From contig AP019416.1 of the NCBI GenBank assembly GCA_004295565.1, positions 372,001 to 436,000 of the forward strand: a DNA stretch of 64,000 bases, given 5' to 3'. The translations under genes were made by a program, and so were the position numbers. Source of the stretch: Vreelandella olivaria (GTDB taxonomy: Bacteria; Pseudomonadota; Gammaproteobacteria; Pseudomonadales; Halomonadaceae). Below the pieces are notes generated by a model. That model saw nothing but the letters and a program-made list of their open reading frames with translations, was not told the DNA's origin and made no database searches. Every line of letters starts with the position of its first letter. Position 1 is the first letter of the stretch. Below are positions 1 to 9,961 of the stretch, piece by piece.

Positions 1-76
1 CTTTATCGGTGGGATGACAGACCACTACGCGGTGGATCTAGCCCAGGAGATGGGCGGCCGTCTGCGCGGTGATTGA
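1..76 (+). CDS. 3' end of a CDS, possibly dNTP triphosphohydrolase (partial)
   Basis: An open frame enters from the left edge and ends with TGA at 74-76, leaving only 24 residues. The tail holds the pattern GGMTDHYAVDL, which resembles the C-terminal helix of bacterial dGTPase-like HD hydrolases (a 'MTDxxA' motif), but so short a piece cannot prove identity. It ends 8 bases before the converging stop of the next gene, so the two are tail to tail. Confidence 0.4.
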   Translation, partial: FIGGMTDHYAVDLAQEMGGRLRGD

Positions 77-84
77 GTACTGCG

Positions 85-992
85 TTAAACCGAAGGCTGG
101 CTCAGGTGCTTCAACTCCATCAACTGAGCGCGCTCAAGCAGCACATTAATGACTTTGTCATGGATGGCATCGTTGAGCGGGCCTGGGGTCAGCTCGGTTA
201 TCTGCTTGGCAAGAGTATCACCGCTAACTACCAGAATGTCCGGGGCGGCTTCGCTGTTATCTATTTTCCAACCCGGCAGCACCAATACACCCCGTACGGG
301 CACGGGCACACCGCAGCGTCGCTCAAGCCAGTGAGTCAGCCAGCTAACTCCTTGACGTGTTTTATGCAGCGGTCGGCGCTCTTGCCAGTGCGGAAAGCGC
401 AACCGTTCGCGCTCCACCGCCACTGTGTTGAGCTCATTGCCATCGGTACCAATGGCGAGTGTTCTTGCCCGTGTCTCGACCACGAATACGCCATGGGGGT
501 TACGACGACGTGATCAATCGTGAAGCTATCGGTGGGGACATCGTGAAATACGTAGTAAGGGTGGGCGTCCGGGCGAACCAAGCGCTCGAGTTCCTGGCCA
601 ACGGCGAGTTCGCAGGCTAAGCCTAATTTTAAGCGCCGAATACGCTGATAGTCGCGTACCAACAGCAGTGAAAACGCCAGTACAAGTAAGGTGCTGAGTA
701 GACCATAGAGTGCCCATTCGACCCAGTCTTGCCGCTCTACAAACAGCATGCGCCCCATCCCGTAAACAAGCGGGGCGAGGCTGATAATGGGCCCTAATGC
801 GCCATTTAAAAATAGGCTGGAAAACGCTTTGTCAAGACGCTGCCGTAGCGCTTGGCCCGGTTCATGAAGGGGAGCGTTGAAAGGGGAGTGAACGCGAGCA
901 TCATGCAGGCTGCGCAGCGCAAGGACAATACTGGCCATTGCTGCCATGGGGAATAGAAAGATCAGGGGTAGCACGTATTCCAGCCAAGCCAT
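85..992 (-). CDS. NERD-domain membrane protein (frameshifted)
   Basis: Two overlapping leftward frames join into one protein of about 302 residues. The N-terminal third has two hydrophobic segments (about residues 5-27 and 65-85) and a third near 95-115, so it is membrane anchored. The second half has the nuclease-related (NERD) pattern, with IDHVVV followed by PHGVFVVE when the frame is restored, then a KTRQ segment and a VLVLPGW strand. NERD is distantly related to restriction-endonuclease-like folds and its role is unknown here. The break is at about 495-500, where a run of five G (plus strand) should be six. The start at 992 is preceded by AGCAAGG. The downstream neighbour converges. Confidence 0.75.
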
Positions 993-1062
993 TGCAGTGC
1001 CTTGCTCTATAGAGACTTATCCGGTAGTAAGCCCTGACGATAAGTCATAGTGGTGTAGAGGC

Positions 1063-1440
1063 CTAACCTCCAGCGAGTTTAACCTGGTAACCCAGATCGC
1101 TTAATGCTTGACGCAGGGTATCGCGATGATCGCCTTGAATTTCAATAACACCCTCTTTAACGGCTCCACCTGTTCCACAGCGCTTTTTAAGCGTTTTTGC
1201 CAAGGTTTTAAGCTCTTCGCTAGGCAGTGGAATGCCACTAATGGTCGTCACGCCTTTGCCTTTCCGGCCACTCGTTTCGCGGCGAATGCGTACCACGCCA
1301 TCCAGTGCCGCTAGACGCTGCTGCTCACTCAGCTCATCGCAGTGGCAGGCATCAAGTGGTTCCCGGCAGGTAGGGCAGGTTTTGCCATGTTCGGTGGAGT
1401 AAACCAGCCCACCGAGCTGATCGCGTAAAGAGCCCATCAT
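1063..1440 (-). CDS. yciH: YciH/SUI1 family translation factor
   Basis: A 125-residue protein with a C-terminal SUI1/eIF1-like domain (about residues 45-125), including GRKGKGVTTI and the RCGTGGAVK loop typical of bacterial YciH. The N-terminus has Cys22, Cys25, Cys32 and Cys34 in a CxxC-x6-CxC arrangement that could bind zinc. The family is thought to act in initiation fidelity or stress translation, but its bacterial role is not settled. Two adjacent ATG codons (1440 and 1437) overlap the stop of the upstream HAD gene, so the two are probably translationally coupled. No frame break is seen. Confidence 0.9.
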   Translation of the reverse strand: MMGSLRDQLGGLVYSTEHGKTCPTCREPLDACHCDELSEQQRLAALDGVVRIRRETSGRKGKGVTTISGIPLPSEELKTLAKTLKKRCGTGGAVKEGVIEIQGDHRDTLRQALSDLGYQVKLAGG

Positions 1441-2138
1441 CCTCCTCCCATTGAGTGTTGAGGCACAGGGGTATGCCAGTACTCACGCGTGAGTCGCTCC
1501 ACCACAGCGGGTAGCTGATACATATTACTGATCATAATAGCGTTTTCAGGCGTTGTTTCAGCATCTGGGAAACGGTTCAAGTGGATCACCGTCATCCCCG
1601 CTTGAAGCGCTGCGCGAACACCTACCAAGGCATCGTCTATGGCAATGCAGTCATGCGCTGAATAGCCCATGATACTCGCTGCATGTAGATGTAGACAGGG
1701 CTCGGGCTTCCAGCAATTGGCGGTATAGCCACTGAAAAAACGCTTGCCGAAGTAGCGGCTAAGCCCGGTCGCTTCTAAAGCCGTGTGAATTTTGCTTTCA
1801 GGCCCATTAGAAACCACTGCGCTGGGATACGCCGACAAGGTATCCAGCGCTTCTTGGGCGCCGGGTATCGTCGTCAGCTCCTGGGCAAGCCGGGTGGCTA
1901 GATTGGCCCGCATAGAGGCTTCCATGCGGTCAAGCTGTTCAGGGTCAACCTCACCAAAGCGTTGTTGCAGTTCAGCAACGATGCGTCGAAAGCACGCTCC
2001 GCGAAACTCGCCAAGATAATCACTAGACGCGAAAGGCAGGCCGATTGAATTAAGACCGGTAGCCATCTCTTCGGCCAGAAGCGGTTCGCTATCGACAAGA
2101 GTGCCATCACAATCAAACAGCAAAAGTGGGAGCGGCAT
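1437..2138 (-). CDS. HAD-superfamily phosphatase (subfamily IA)
   Basis: The protein begins MPLPLLLFDCDGTLVDSE, with catalytic Asp9 and Asp11 in the DxDGT motif. The motif II Ser/Asn lies in VVSNGP, the lysine in WKPEP, and the acidic motif in AIDDALVG. The length (about 233 residues) fits beta-phosphoglucomutase/6-phosphogluconate-phosphatase-like (YieH) enzymes, but the substrate cannot be told from sequence alone. I chose the ATG at 2138 because AAGGA lies 6 bases upstream; an in-frame ATG at 2165 lacks this. Its stop overlaps the start of yciH. The frame is intact. Confidence 0.85.
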   Translation of the reverse strand: MPLPLLLFDCDGTLVDSEPLLAEEMATGLNSIGLPFASSDYLGEFRGACFRRIVAELQQRFGEVDPEQLDRMEASMRANLATRLAQELTTIPGAQEALDTLSAYPSAVVSNGPESKIHTALEATGLSRYFGKRFFSGYTANCWKPEPCLHLHAASIMGYSAHDCIAIDDALVGVRAALQAGMTVIHLNRFPDAETTPENAIMISNMYQLPAVVERLTREYWHTPVPQHSMGGG

Positions 2139-2423
2139 TGTGGTTCCTTGCAGCGGCTTATGCACTGCCAGTATTAGTTGAAGCCATCCATACTGCTATT
2201 GAACGGGATTTTACGTCATTTGTGAACACTGTTTTGTTATTTTTTGCTTGCCTGAACGCGACTCTTGAGCCAGCTTAAACGGCTACGATCATTTTTCTGG
2301 CTTCTTTTATAAGCCATCTAGCGTCAGTGGTGCAGTCGTGCAAGCGTTGGAAATGGCCAAGCTGCGCCGAAGGGACGGTAGGGATACACTATCGAGTCAT
2401 AAACACAACATGGAGAATGCCTA

Positions 2424-2849
2424 ATGCGATTAACCCCTTGGATGCTACCTTTTGCGCTCAGCGCTGCTTTACTAACGACGACGGGCTATGCATTGGCCGA
2501 TAGCCATGAGTCAGAGGGTGAACAGCATGAGCCTCTGGATGATGCAGCACTTGAAGAGGAGTACGGTATTAAAGCGGGGTCGGTGAAACGCGACGAGGAT
2601 ATGTCATCCAGTGATGCCGATGACACCGATGAACAGGCCCGCGCCCGTGAAGAGGAGGAGGAAGAAGAGAAAAATGAAGGGGTAGCCACCAGCGAGGGCG
2701 AGGCTGACGTAGAACTAGAGCCTGGTAAGAGTGAAGAGCGAAACCCTGAAGCTGGCACGGGTGGCACTGGCAGCCCGGAAGACGCTATTCATAGCAGCGA
2801 AGAGGAAAATAGCGAAGATGATGAGGATGGCACCGACGACAGTGAGTAA
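2424..2849 (+). CDS. Exported highly acidic low-complexity protein
   Basis: A 141-residue protein with a Sec-type signal peptide (charged start, hydrophobic residues about 6-24, likely cleavage after ALA near 25). The mature part is almost entirely Glu, Asp, Ser, Gly and Thr, including a run of Glu near residues 75-81 and a D/E/S-rich tail. GGAGA lies 7 bases before the ATG. I recognise no enzyme motif. Extreme acidity is common in exported proteins of halophiles, so a periplasmic solute- or cation-interacting role is possible but unproven. It stands alone, facing the converging phasin-like gene. Confidence 0.7.
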   Translation: MRLTPWMLPFALSAALLTTTGYALADSHESEGEQHEPLDDAALEEEYGIKAGSVKRDEDMSSSDADDTDEQARAREEEEEEEKNEGVATSEGEADVELEPGKSEERNPEAGTGGTGSPEDAIHSSEEENSEDDEDGTDDSE

Positions 2850-2865
2850 CGTCAGTGCCTAAGCG

Positions 2866-3215
2866 CTACTTGGCGAGCCTGCGCGAGTTAGCGCTACTAC
2901 GCTGGTGGTAAGGCTTCATTGTGCGCTGGCTGGTAACCCACCAGGGGGCCTGCTTACCGCTCATTGAGTTGAGCAGCGCTTTTTGCATGACGAGGCCAGC
3001 TTCTATGCTGGCCTCGAGTTTTCGGTCACCATGCGTTGATTTTCTTGCATCATTTTGGGACTGAAAAACGGCTGGGTTTGCCATAAATGCTGTCGCATAG
3101 TGATGGTCGATAAAGACGTCGACCATAGCTCAAAGGCCATGATGCCGACTTTCCATATATCGAACATCGCTACCGGGGTAGTGGGCATTAGGGACAGGGG
3201 AGTTGTCGATTTCAT
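2866..3215 (-). CDS. Small phasin-like (PHA granule-associated type) protein, frameshifted
   Basis: Restoring one base gives a protein of about 116 residues. It has an amphipathic helix starting MFDIWKVGIMAFELW, a middle MVTEKLEASIEAG segment and a C-terminus PYHQRSSANSRRLAK. This resembles the short proteins annotated as polyhydroxyalkanoate granule phasins in proteobacteria (ending PYRRRVRANRRRL-like). AAGGAGG lies upstream of the ATG at 3215. The break is at about 3018-3022, where four A (coding strand) should be five. Halomonads are well-known PHA makers, which fits. No phaC or phaP neighbours are present, so identification rests on pattern recognition only. Confidence 0.5.
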
Positions 3216-3314
3216 CAGCGTTGTGGCCTCCTTGCTGGAACACGAGACGTCGTGGCCTCAACACCAGTGTTAGCGCATCAATGCTGCATTGCAACATCTA
3301 TTTAATTAGCCACA

Positions 3315-3342
3315 AAAAAGACGACCGATTGGTCGTCTTTTT
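3315..3342 (-). terminator. Rho-independent terminator after fba (bidirectional shape)
   Basis: A perfect 12-bp inverted repeat (arms 3315-3326 and 3331-3342, loop GATT) with an A-run on one side and a T-run on the other. It lies 22 bases downstream of the fba stop. The symmetry would also allow it to work for rightward transcripts. Confidence 0.85.
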
Positions 3343-3364
3343 CGAAAGTGTGGCAATGCAGCGC

Positions 3365-4427
3365 TTACTTGACCTTAGGAGCCAGCTCGCCGCGCTCATA
3401 GCGCAGGAACATCTCTTCCAGGCTAATCGGCTTAATCTTGCTGGCGTTGCCCGCCGTACCAAAGGCTTCGTAGCGAGCGATACATAGATCGCGCATCGCG
3501 GTAACGGTCTCTTTCAAGAACTTACGCGGGTCGAATTCCGACGGGTTCTCCGCCAGGAAGCGACGCACTGCACCGGTAGACGCCAAGCGCAGGTCGGTAT
3601 CAATGTTGACCTTGCGCACGCCATGCTTGATACCCTCAACGATCTCCTCGACGGGAACGCCGTACGTTTCGGGGATCTCACCGCCATACTGGTTAATCAC
3701 TTCCAGCCACTCCTGGGGAACAGAAGAGGAGCCGTGCATGACCAGATGAGTGTCCGGAATCCGTGCGTGAATCTCTTTAATGCGCTGAATAGAGAGCGTG
3801 TCACCGGTAGGGGCTTGGTGAATTTGTAAGCACCGTGGCTGGTGCCAATGGCAATCGCCAGCGCGTCCACGTGGGTCGCTTTCACAAATTCGGCAGCTTC
3901 TTCCGGGTCGGTCAGCAACTGCTCCATATCCAGCTTGCCTTCTGCGCCGATGCCGTCTTCTTCACCGGCCATGCCGGTTTCCAGGCTACCCAGGCAACCC
4001 AGCTCGCCCTCGACGGAAACGCCACAGGCGTGAGCCATTTCCACCGCGCGACGAGTAACGTCGACGTTATAGTCGTAGTCGGTAGGCGTTTTGCCATCTT
4101 CGCCCAGCGAGCCATCCATCATCACCGAGGAGAAACCGAGCTGAATAGAACGCTGGCAGATTGCAGGGCTCGTGCCGTGATCCTGGTGCATGACCACAGG
4201 GATGTGCGGAAACTCTTCCACGGCCGCCAAAATCAGATGGCGCAGGAAAGGTGCCCCGCATACTTACGCGCGCCAGCAGACGCTTGGACAATAACCGGTG
4301 AGTCGGTGGCATCCGCTGCCTCCATAATGGCGCGCATCTGCTCAAGGTTATTGACGTTAAACGCCGGAATGCCGTAGCCGTATTCGGCGGCGTGGTCGAG
4401 CATCTGGCGCATGCTGATCAAAGCCAT
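3365..4427 (-). CDS. fba: Fructose-bisphosphate aldolase class II, frameshifted
   Basis: Three frames join into 354 residues, the usual length of the 'Calvin-type' class II aldolases. It cleaves fructose 1,6-bisphosphate to dihydroxyacetone phosphate and glyceraldehyde 3-phosphate in the cytoplasm. The zinc and substrate motifs are visible: [45 protein letters not shown] and [10 protein letters not shown]. Breaks are at about 4248-4252 (missing C/G in a run before APFLRH) and about 3812-3817 (missing C in a C-run before PTGDTLS). ATAAGGTAA precedes the ATG. It is the last gene of the tkt-lrgAB-epd-pgk-fba run and is followed by a strong terminator. Confidence 0.95.
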
Positions 4428-4535
4428 GAAATTACCTTATCTATGTGGTAGAGACTGGGTGGTCAAGATTGAGCTGTCAGTTTGAACGGTGATGAGCGTT
4501 CAGGTTCAAATCGTACTGTTTCAGGTCGGACAATG

Positions 4536-5685
4536 TTAACCGCGTTTGGCGGCGGCTTCGAGTGCCGCAACGGCTGGCAACTGCTTGCCTTCGACATACT
4601 CAAGAAAGGCGCCGCCAGTAGAAATATATGAAACGCGATCCGCAATGGCATATTTATCAATGGCTGCTAAGGTGTCACCGCCGCCGGCAATAGAGAAACC
4701 TGCACTATCGGCGATGGCTTGAGCAAGCACCTGGGTGCCTTTACCAAACTGATCGATCTCAAAGACGCCAACCGGGCCATTCCATAAAATAGTGCCGGCG
4801 TCTTTGAGCATGCTGGCCAAATGTGCAGCGGTATCTGGGCCAATATCCAGAATCATCTCATTGTCAGCCACTTGATCGACCGGTTTGACAGTGGCCTTGG
4901 CTGACTCAGAAAACTCGGTGGCGACGACCACATCGGTCGGGAGCGGAATCGAGACTTTTTCCATCAGCGCTTTCGCTTGGCCCACCAAATCGGCCTCATG
5001 GAGCGATTTGCCGACATTGTATCCCGCGGCGGCGATAAAGGTGTTGGCGATACCACCACCGACGATCAATTGATCGCATTTCTCCGCCAGCGCGGTGAGT
5101 ACATCCAGTTTGGTAGAGACCTTCGAGCCACCGACGATGGCGGCCATGGGCCGGGCGGGGTGCGCCAGCGCTTTTCAAGGGCATCCAACTCTTGGGCCAG
5201 CAGAGGCCCCGCACAGGCGCTGGGGGCAAAACGCGCTACCCCATGAGTGGACGCCTGGGCGCGGTGGGCGGTGCCAAATGCATCCATGACAAAGATATCG
5301 CACAGTGCGGCGTACTGTTTTGCCAGCTGCTCATCGTCTTTTTTCTCGCCGCTATTAAAGCGCACGTTCTCCAGCAGTACGACGTCGCCATCGGCGAGAT
5401 CCAGCGTTTCACCGAGATAGGCTTTGATCAGCGGCACGGGGCGGCCTAATAGTTCGCCTAAGTGCTCAGCCACCGGCGCGAGGGAGAATTCATCAGCGGG
5501 TTCGCCTTCGGTGGGGCGCCCCAAGTGGCTCATCAACATCACCTTCGCCCCAGCCTTTGCGGCGGCTTGGATGGTTGGCAGTGCGGCACGCAAGCGGGCG
5601 TCGCTGGAGACGCGGCCGTGTTTGATGGGCACATTCAAATCTTCACGAATCAGCACGCGTTGTCCTTCCAGGGAAGGTCAGTCAT
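4536..5685 (-). CDS. pgk: Phosphoglycerate kinase, frameshifted
   Basis: The protein of about 383 residues converts 1,3-bisphosphoglycerate plus ADP to 3-phosphoglycerate plus ATP. Motifs seen: [10 protein letters not shown] near the N-terminus, [59 protein letters not shown] and the C-terminal nucleotide loop [10 protein letters not shown]. The usual start is broken: the ATG at 5685 (MTDL) needs one T restored near 5673 to read into [12 protein letters not shown], and an upstream ATG at 5698 runs into TGA. A second break is at about 5172-5175 (missing A, giving [10 protein letters not shown]). It sits between epd and fba, the common pseudomonad/halomonad order. Confidence 0.95.
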
Positions 5686-5758
5686 CTTTTACATTCATGG
5701 AAGCGGTTTCCTCGTGTTTAGGCCGTGGAACTCAATATAAACAGCTAATGCAAATAGG

Positions 5759-6795
5759 TTACGTTTCTGTCGAAAGTCTGGCCAGTCGCTGGCTAATGTC
5801 GAGCATACGGTTAGCGAACCCCACTCGTTGTCAAACCAGCACAGCAACTTGATAAGGCGCTCGCCTGCGACCCGGGTTTGAGTAGCGTCCAGGATGCCTG
5901 AGCGTGGGTCGTGATTAAAATCAACCGACGCCATGGGGGCTTCAGTATAGCCAAGCACACCCTTTAAGCGCTGCTGACTGGCGGCCAGCAGCAGTGCGTT
6001 GACATCGTCCCGGTGGGTGTCCCGGCTGACGGTGAGCGCCACGTCCATGGCCGAGACATTGATTGTGGGTACGCGTACGTGCAGACACTCAAAGCGGCCC
6101 GCTAGATGGGGCATCAAGCGGCTGATGCCGAGCGCCAAGCCGGTATCCACCGGCACAATAGAGTGCATCGCCGAGCGGGTAAGGCGAAGGTCCGTCTGGT
6201 GGTAGGCATCGATCACCGGCTGGTCGTTCATCGCCGAGTGAATCGTCGTCGTCACACCATGCTCCAGGCCGAGGGCTTCGTCGAGAACGGTCAGTAGTGG
6301 CACCAGGCAGTTGGTCGTGCAGGAAGCGGCAGAGAGAATGCGCTGAGACAGCGCTAGCTCGTTCTCATTGATGCCCCACACAATGGTGGCATCGACATCG
6401 TTCTCCGCTGGCTGGGAAAACAGTAGCCGCTTGGCACCAGCTTCCAGGTGTAGCTCGGCGGTGGCGCGATCTTTAAAGCTTCCAGAGCACTCCAGCACCA
6501 GATCCACATCGAGCGCTTTCCAGGGTAGCTTGCGTGGGTCTTGCTCGCAGAGTACTTGGATGCGATGGCCGTCAACGATAAGGGTCTGGCCGTCGTTATC
6601 GACGTCACCGGGAAAGCGACCATGGGTAGTGTCGTAACGGGTCAGGTACGTGATGGTCGCCAGATCAGACATTTCATTAATGGCCACCACTTCAAGCTCA
6701 GGGTGGTGCCGCTCAATGAGCGCCCGTAAGACGCACTGGCCGATGCGTCCGTAACCGTTAATGGCGATGCGATACCTGGGAGCAGAATTAGCCAT
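5759..6795 (-). CDS. epd: Erythrose-4-phosphate / glyceraldehyde-3-phosphate dehydrogenase, frameshifted near C-terminus
   Basis: A 345-residue GAPDH-fold enzyme. The Rossmann motif INGYGRIGQ is at the N-terminus and the catalytic Cys is in SAASCTTNCLVP. The pattern IHSAMNDQPVIDAYHQ with IVPVDTGLALGI is characteristic of Epd-type enzymes rather than glycolytic GapA, so erythrose-4-phosphate oxidation toward pyridoxal phosphate is the first choice; GAPDH activity cannot be excluded. The break is at about 5822 (missing base in the G-run after DNEW). With it restored, the protein ends NRMLDISQRLARLSTET at TAA 5759-5761. The unrestored frame runs 64 bases further into pgk. It lies between lrgB and pgk on the same strand. 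Confidence 0.92.
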
Positions 6796-6883
6796 GCGGG
6801 AGAGTGGCTCTTAAAAGTGTTTCGATGATCGATAAAGTCGAGAACGCTTTGCGATGATAACGTATTTTAGCGGGCGATTCTCA

Positions 6884-7627
6884 TCAACTGCCGTTGCCCA
6901 TCAGTGAATTAAAGCCGATCAATCGCCAGGCCAGTGGCAGCAGCAGCGCAGTGAAAATACCCGTCAGGCTCATGCCCAGTGAGGCAAAAGCGCCAGCCGT
7001 AGGGCTGATCTCAAACGCTCTTACCGTGCCGATGGCGTGGCCATTGAGACCCAGGGCAAAACCGATCAAGCGATCATCTTGGATATCCAGCCAACGCGCT
7101 GCCAAGCTAACACAGGGAATGGTAATCACCCCGGTGACCAGCAGTGCACCCAGTAGCAGTGCGGTGGTGCCACCGAGCTGCTCGGTAATGCCGATAGCAA
7201 TTGGCGCGGTCACTGATTTAGCGGCAATGGAAGCGAGTACGTTGTCCGAGCTGCCTAGTAACCAGGCAATGCCCAGCGAGTAGCAAGCCGCCAGTGTCGC
7301 CGCGATGGGTAAGCAAATCGCCAGTGGACGCCACAGCTCAACGATCCGCGGCAGCTGTTGATAGAGCGGCATGCCCAGCGCCACCGTGGCGGGCCCCAAC
7401 AGCACCGTTAACCATGTGGCCCCCTGCTGGTAGGTGGCGTACGGCAGCCCTATTAGCGCCAACGCCCCCGCTAGCAGCAGCGCTGCGATCAAGATAGCGG
7501 GCAGCCATGAGGGGCGCTTTAAACGCTGAAACAGCAGACTGCCAAGCAAATAGGCAGCCAGCGTTAACCCGACTGCAAACAGTGGGGTGGTGGTTAATAG
7601 CGTGAGCAACGAGGAGTTATCGGGCAT
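6884..7627 (-). CDS. lrgB: LrgB/CidB family membrane protein
   Basis: A 247-residue integral membrane protein with six or more hydrophobic segments. It contains the LrgB signatures LGPATVALGMPLY, SVTAPIAIGITEQLGG and GLNGHAIGTVRAFE. LrgAB/CidAB were first described as murein hydrolase modulators. Later work on homologues (plant PLGG1, B. subtilis PftAB, S. mutans LrgAB) supports transport of small C2/C3 acids such as glycolate, glycerate or pyruvate. The ATG (7627) lies inside the restored end of lrgA (stop 7617), so the pair is translationally coupled. Its place among sugar-phosphate enzyme genes favours a metabolite-transport role (inference). The frame is intact. Confidence 0.9.
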   Translation of the reverse strand: MPDNSSLLTLLTTTPLFAVGLTLAAYLLGSLLFQRLKRPSWLPAILIAALLLAGALALIGLPYATYQQGATWLTVLLGPATVALGMPLYQQLPRIVELWRPLAICLPIAATLAACYSLGIAWLLGSSDNVLASIAAKSVTAPIAIGITEQLGGTTALLLGALLVTGVITIPCVSLAARWLDIQDDRLIGFALGLNGHAIGTVRAFEISPTAGAFASLGMSLTGIFTALLLPLAWRLIGFNSLMGNGS

Positions 7628-7969
7628 GGGGTTGCCCGATTAGCCGCTTGAGCAACCACAGCGTGGTCACCACGCTGAGTAACGTACCAGCACTAAGGCG
7701 ATAAGGATAGCCGTCCACTGTCCAGCCAGCTCGCCGATGATAAAAAACACCCCAACAACGCCGGGCATAATCAGCATGGCGAGTAGCGCAATCAGCGGCT
7801 GGGCGGCAGCGGCAATGCTGTTCGGAACACGGCCCCGCACGGCGAGCGTCGCGCAGAGCAGCAGCATCCCAATCACGCCTGAAGAGATCGGCAAAGCGGT
7901 GAAGTGGATCACCACTTCACCGATCAGCCAGTAGCTAATCAACCATAGAAAGCCACTGAGTGCTGGCAT
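7617..7969 (-). CDS. lrgA: LrgA/CidA family membrane protein, frameshifted
   Basis: About 117 residues with four hydrophobic segments. The family pattern is clear: [19 protein letters not shown] in the first half and [14 protein letters not shown] in the second. A missing G at about 7680-7683 makes the frame stop early. With it restored, the C-terminus reads [20 protein letters not shown] and ends at 7617, overlapping lrgB by 11 bases. The ATG (7969) is only 3 bases from the restored tkt stop (7973), so tkt, lrgA and lrgB must share a transcript. LrgA is the small partner of LrgB in the membrane complex. Confidence 0.9.
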
Positions 7970-7972
7970 GGC

Positions 7973-9961
7973 TTAGCCGAGTAGTTCGTTGGCTTGTTTG
8001 ACCACATTGTCGACGGTAAAGCCGAAGTGCTTGAACAGATCCCCGCTGGCGCAGATTCGCCGTAGGTGGTCATGCCTATCACGCGGCCATCCAGCCCCAC
8101 ATACTTGTACCAGTAGTCGGCGTGGGCGGCTTCGATGGCGATACGCTTGGTGACCGCTTTGGGCAGTACGCTTTCGCGGTACTCGGCGTCCTGACCGTTA
8201 AAGCGGTAGGCCGACGGCATGGAGACGACGCGTACCGCTTTGCCCTGCTGCTCGAGCTCGTCGGCGGCGTCCATGGCAAGCGCCACTTCAGAACCGGTGG
8301 CAATCAGAATCAGCTCGGGTGTTCCTTCGCTATCTTTCAGGACATACGCCCCGTTTTGAATCGACGCCAGCTGCGCTTTGGTGCGCTGCTGATGGGGCAG
8401 GTTCTGGCGTGACAGCACCAGTGCCGTGGGGCCTGAGTGACGCTTGATGGCCGCATCCCAGGCCGCGGCGGTTTCCACCGCATCGCAGGGGCGCCAGGTG
8501 TTCAGGTTAGGCGTGGTGCGCAGGCTGGTGAGCTGCTCAATGGGTTGGTGGGTCGGGCCATCTTCACCCAAGCCGATGGAGTCGTGGGTAAACACGTAAA
8601 TCACCTGCTGACCCATCAACGACGCCATGCGGATCGAGTTGCGCATGTACTCCATAAAGATCAGGAAGGTCGCGCCGTAAGGTACCAGGCCGCCGTGCAG
8701 GGCGATGCCGTTCATGACCGCCCCATGCCGAACTCGCGTACCCCGTAGTGCAGGTAGTTGCCGCTGGCGTCTTCCGGGGTAATCGCTTGGGCGCCTTTCC
8801 AGAAGGTCAGGTTCGACGGCGCCAAGTCGGCGCTGCCGCCCAGCAGCTCCGGCATTTTCGGGCCAATGGCATTTAACACTTCAAAGGAGGCTTTGCGTGA
8901 CGCAATCGTTTCGCCACGCTCTTGGGCCTGCTCGATCAAGGCTTCGGTAGGCAGTTCTGCTGGCAGTTGGCGCTTCATGCGGCGCTTGAATTCACGCGCT
9001 TCCGTGGGGAAGGCTTCAGCATAGCGGGCAAAGCGCGCTTCCCACTCCTGCTGGCGAGCCTTGCCTTCAGAGCGAGCATCCCAAGCCGAGTAGATCGGTT
9101 CAGGTATATGGAACGGCGCATGAGGCCAGTCGAGCTGGGTGCGTGCCAGGGCCACTTCGTCGTCGCCTAAGGGCGCACCGTGGGCGTCCTCTTTGCCCTG
9201 CTTGTTGGGCGCACCAAAGCCAATGATGGTCTTGCAGATAATCAGGCTCGGCTTATCGTCGTGGCTCTTGGCCAGCTCAATAGCGGCTTTCACCTCTTCA
9301 GGCTTGTGGCCATCCACATTGGGCACCACGTGCCAGCCGTAAGCCTCAAAACGCTTGGCGGTATCGTCGGTAAACCAGCCTTCCACTTCCCCATCGATCG
9401 AGATGCCGTTGTCGTCATATAGAGCGATCAACTTACCCAACTGCTGGGTACCGGCCAGCGAGGCGGCTTCGTGGGAGATACCCTCCATTAAGCAGCCGTC
9501 ACCCAAAAAACACCAAGTGTGGTGATCCACAATGGTGTGGCCAGGGCGGTTAAACTGCGCTGCCAGGGTTTTTTCGGCAATGGCGAAGCCCACTGCGTTG
9601 GCAAAGCCCTGACCCAGCGGGCCGGTGGTGGTCTCGATGCCCGGAGCGTAGCCAAATTCCGGGTGGCCCGCGGTGGGGAGTGCAGCTGGCGGAAATTCTG
9701 CAGCTGTTCCAGGCTCAGCTCGTAGCCACTCAGGTGGAGCAGTGAGTAGAGCAGCATGGAGCCGTGGCCATTGGAGAGCACAAAGCGGTCACGATCGGCC
9801 CACTTGGGGTCTTCGGGGTTGTGCTTGAGGTAGTCATTCCATAGCACCTCAGCGATATCAGCCATGCCCATGGGGGCGCCGGGATGGCCGGATTTGGCCT
9901 TCTGAACGGCATCCATGGAGAGGGCGCGAATGGCATTGGCTAGCTCAAAACGGGACGGCAT
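7973..9961 (-). CDS. tkt: Transketolase, frameshifted
   Basis: The restored protein is 663 residues, the usual length. It transfers two-carbon ketol units in the pentose phosphate pathway using thiamine diphosphate and Mg2+. Visible motifs: [54 protein letters not shown] (across a break), the ThDP motif [16 protein letters not shown] through [11 protein letters not shown], then [10 protein letters not shown]-type and [19 protein letters not shown]-type elements (here YVFTHDSIG). Breaks are at about 9676-9680, 8715-8719 and 8050-8055, all missing a C/G in short runs. It is the first gene of the cluster running left to fba. Confidence 0.96.

Noticed and set aside
2486-2767. A leftward serine-rich open frame opposite the acidic protein gene.
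   Set aside because: It is the antisense shadow of GAA/GAG/GAT codons, which read as Ser-rich on the other strand.
3365-9961. The tkt, pgk, fba and epd genes as true pseudogenes.
   Set aside because: Each break is a homopolymer indel with the conserved protein continuing at once; losing all of these together is implausible.
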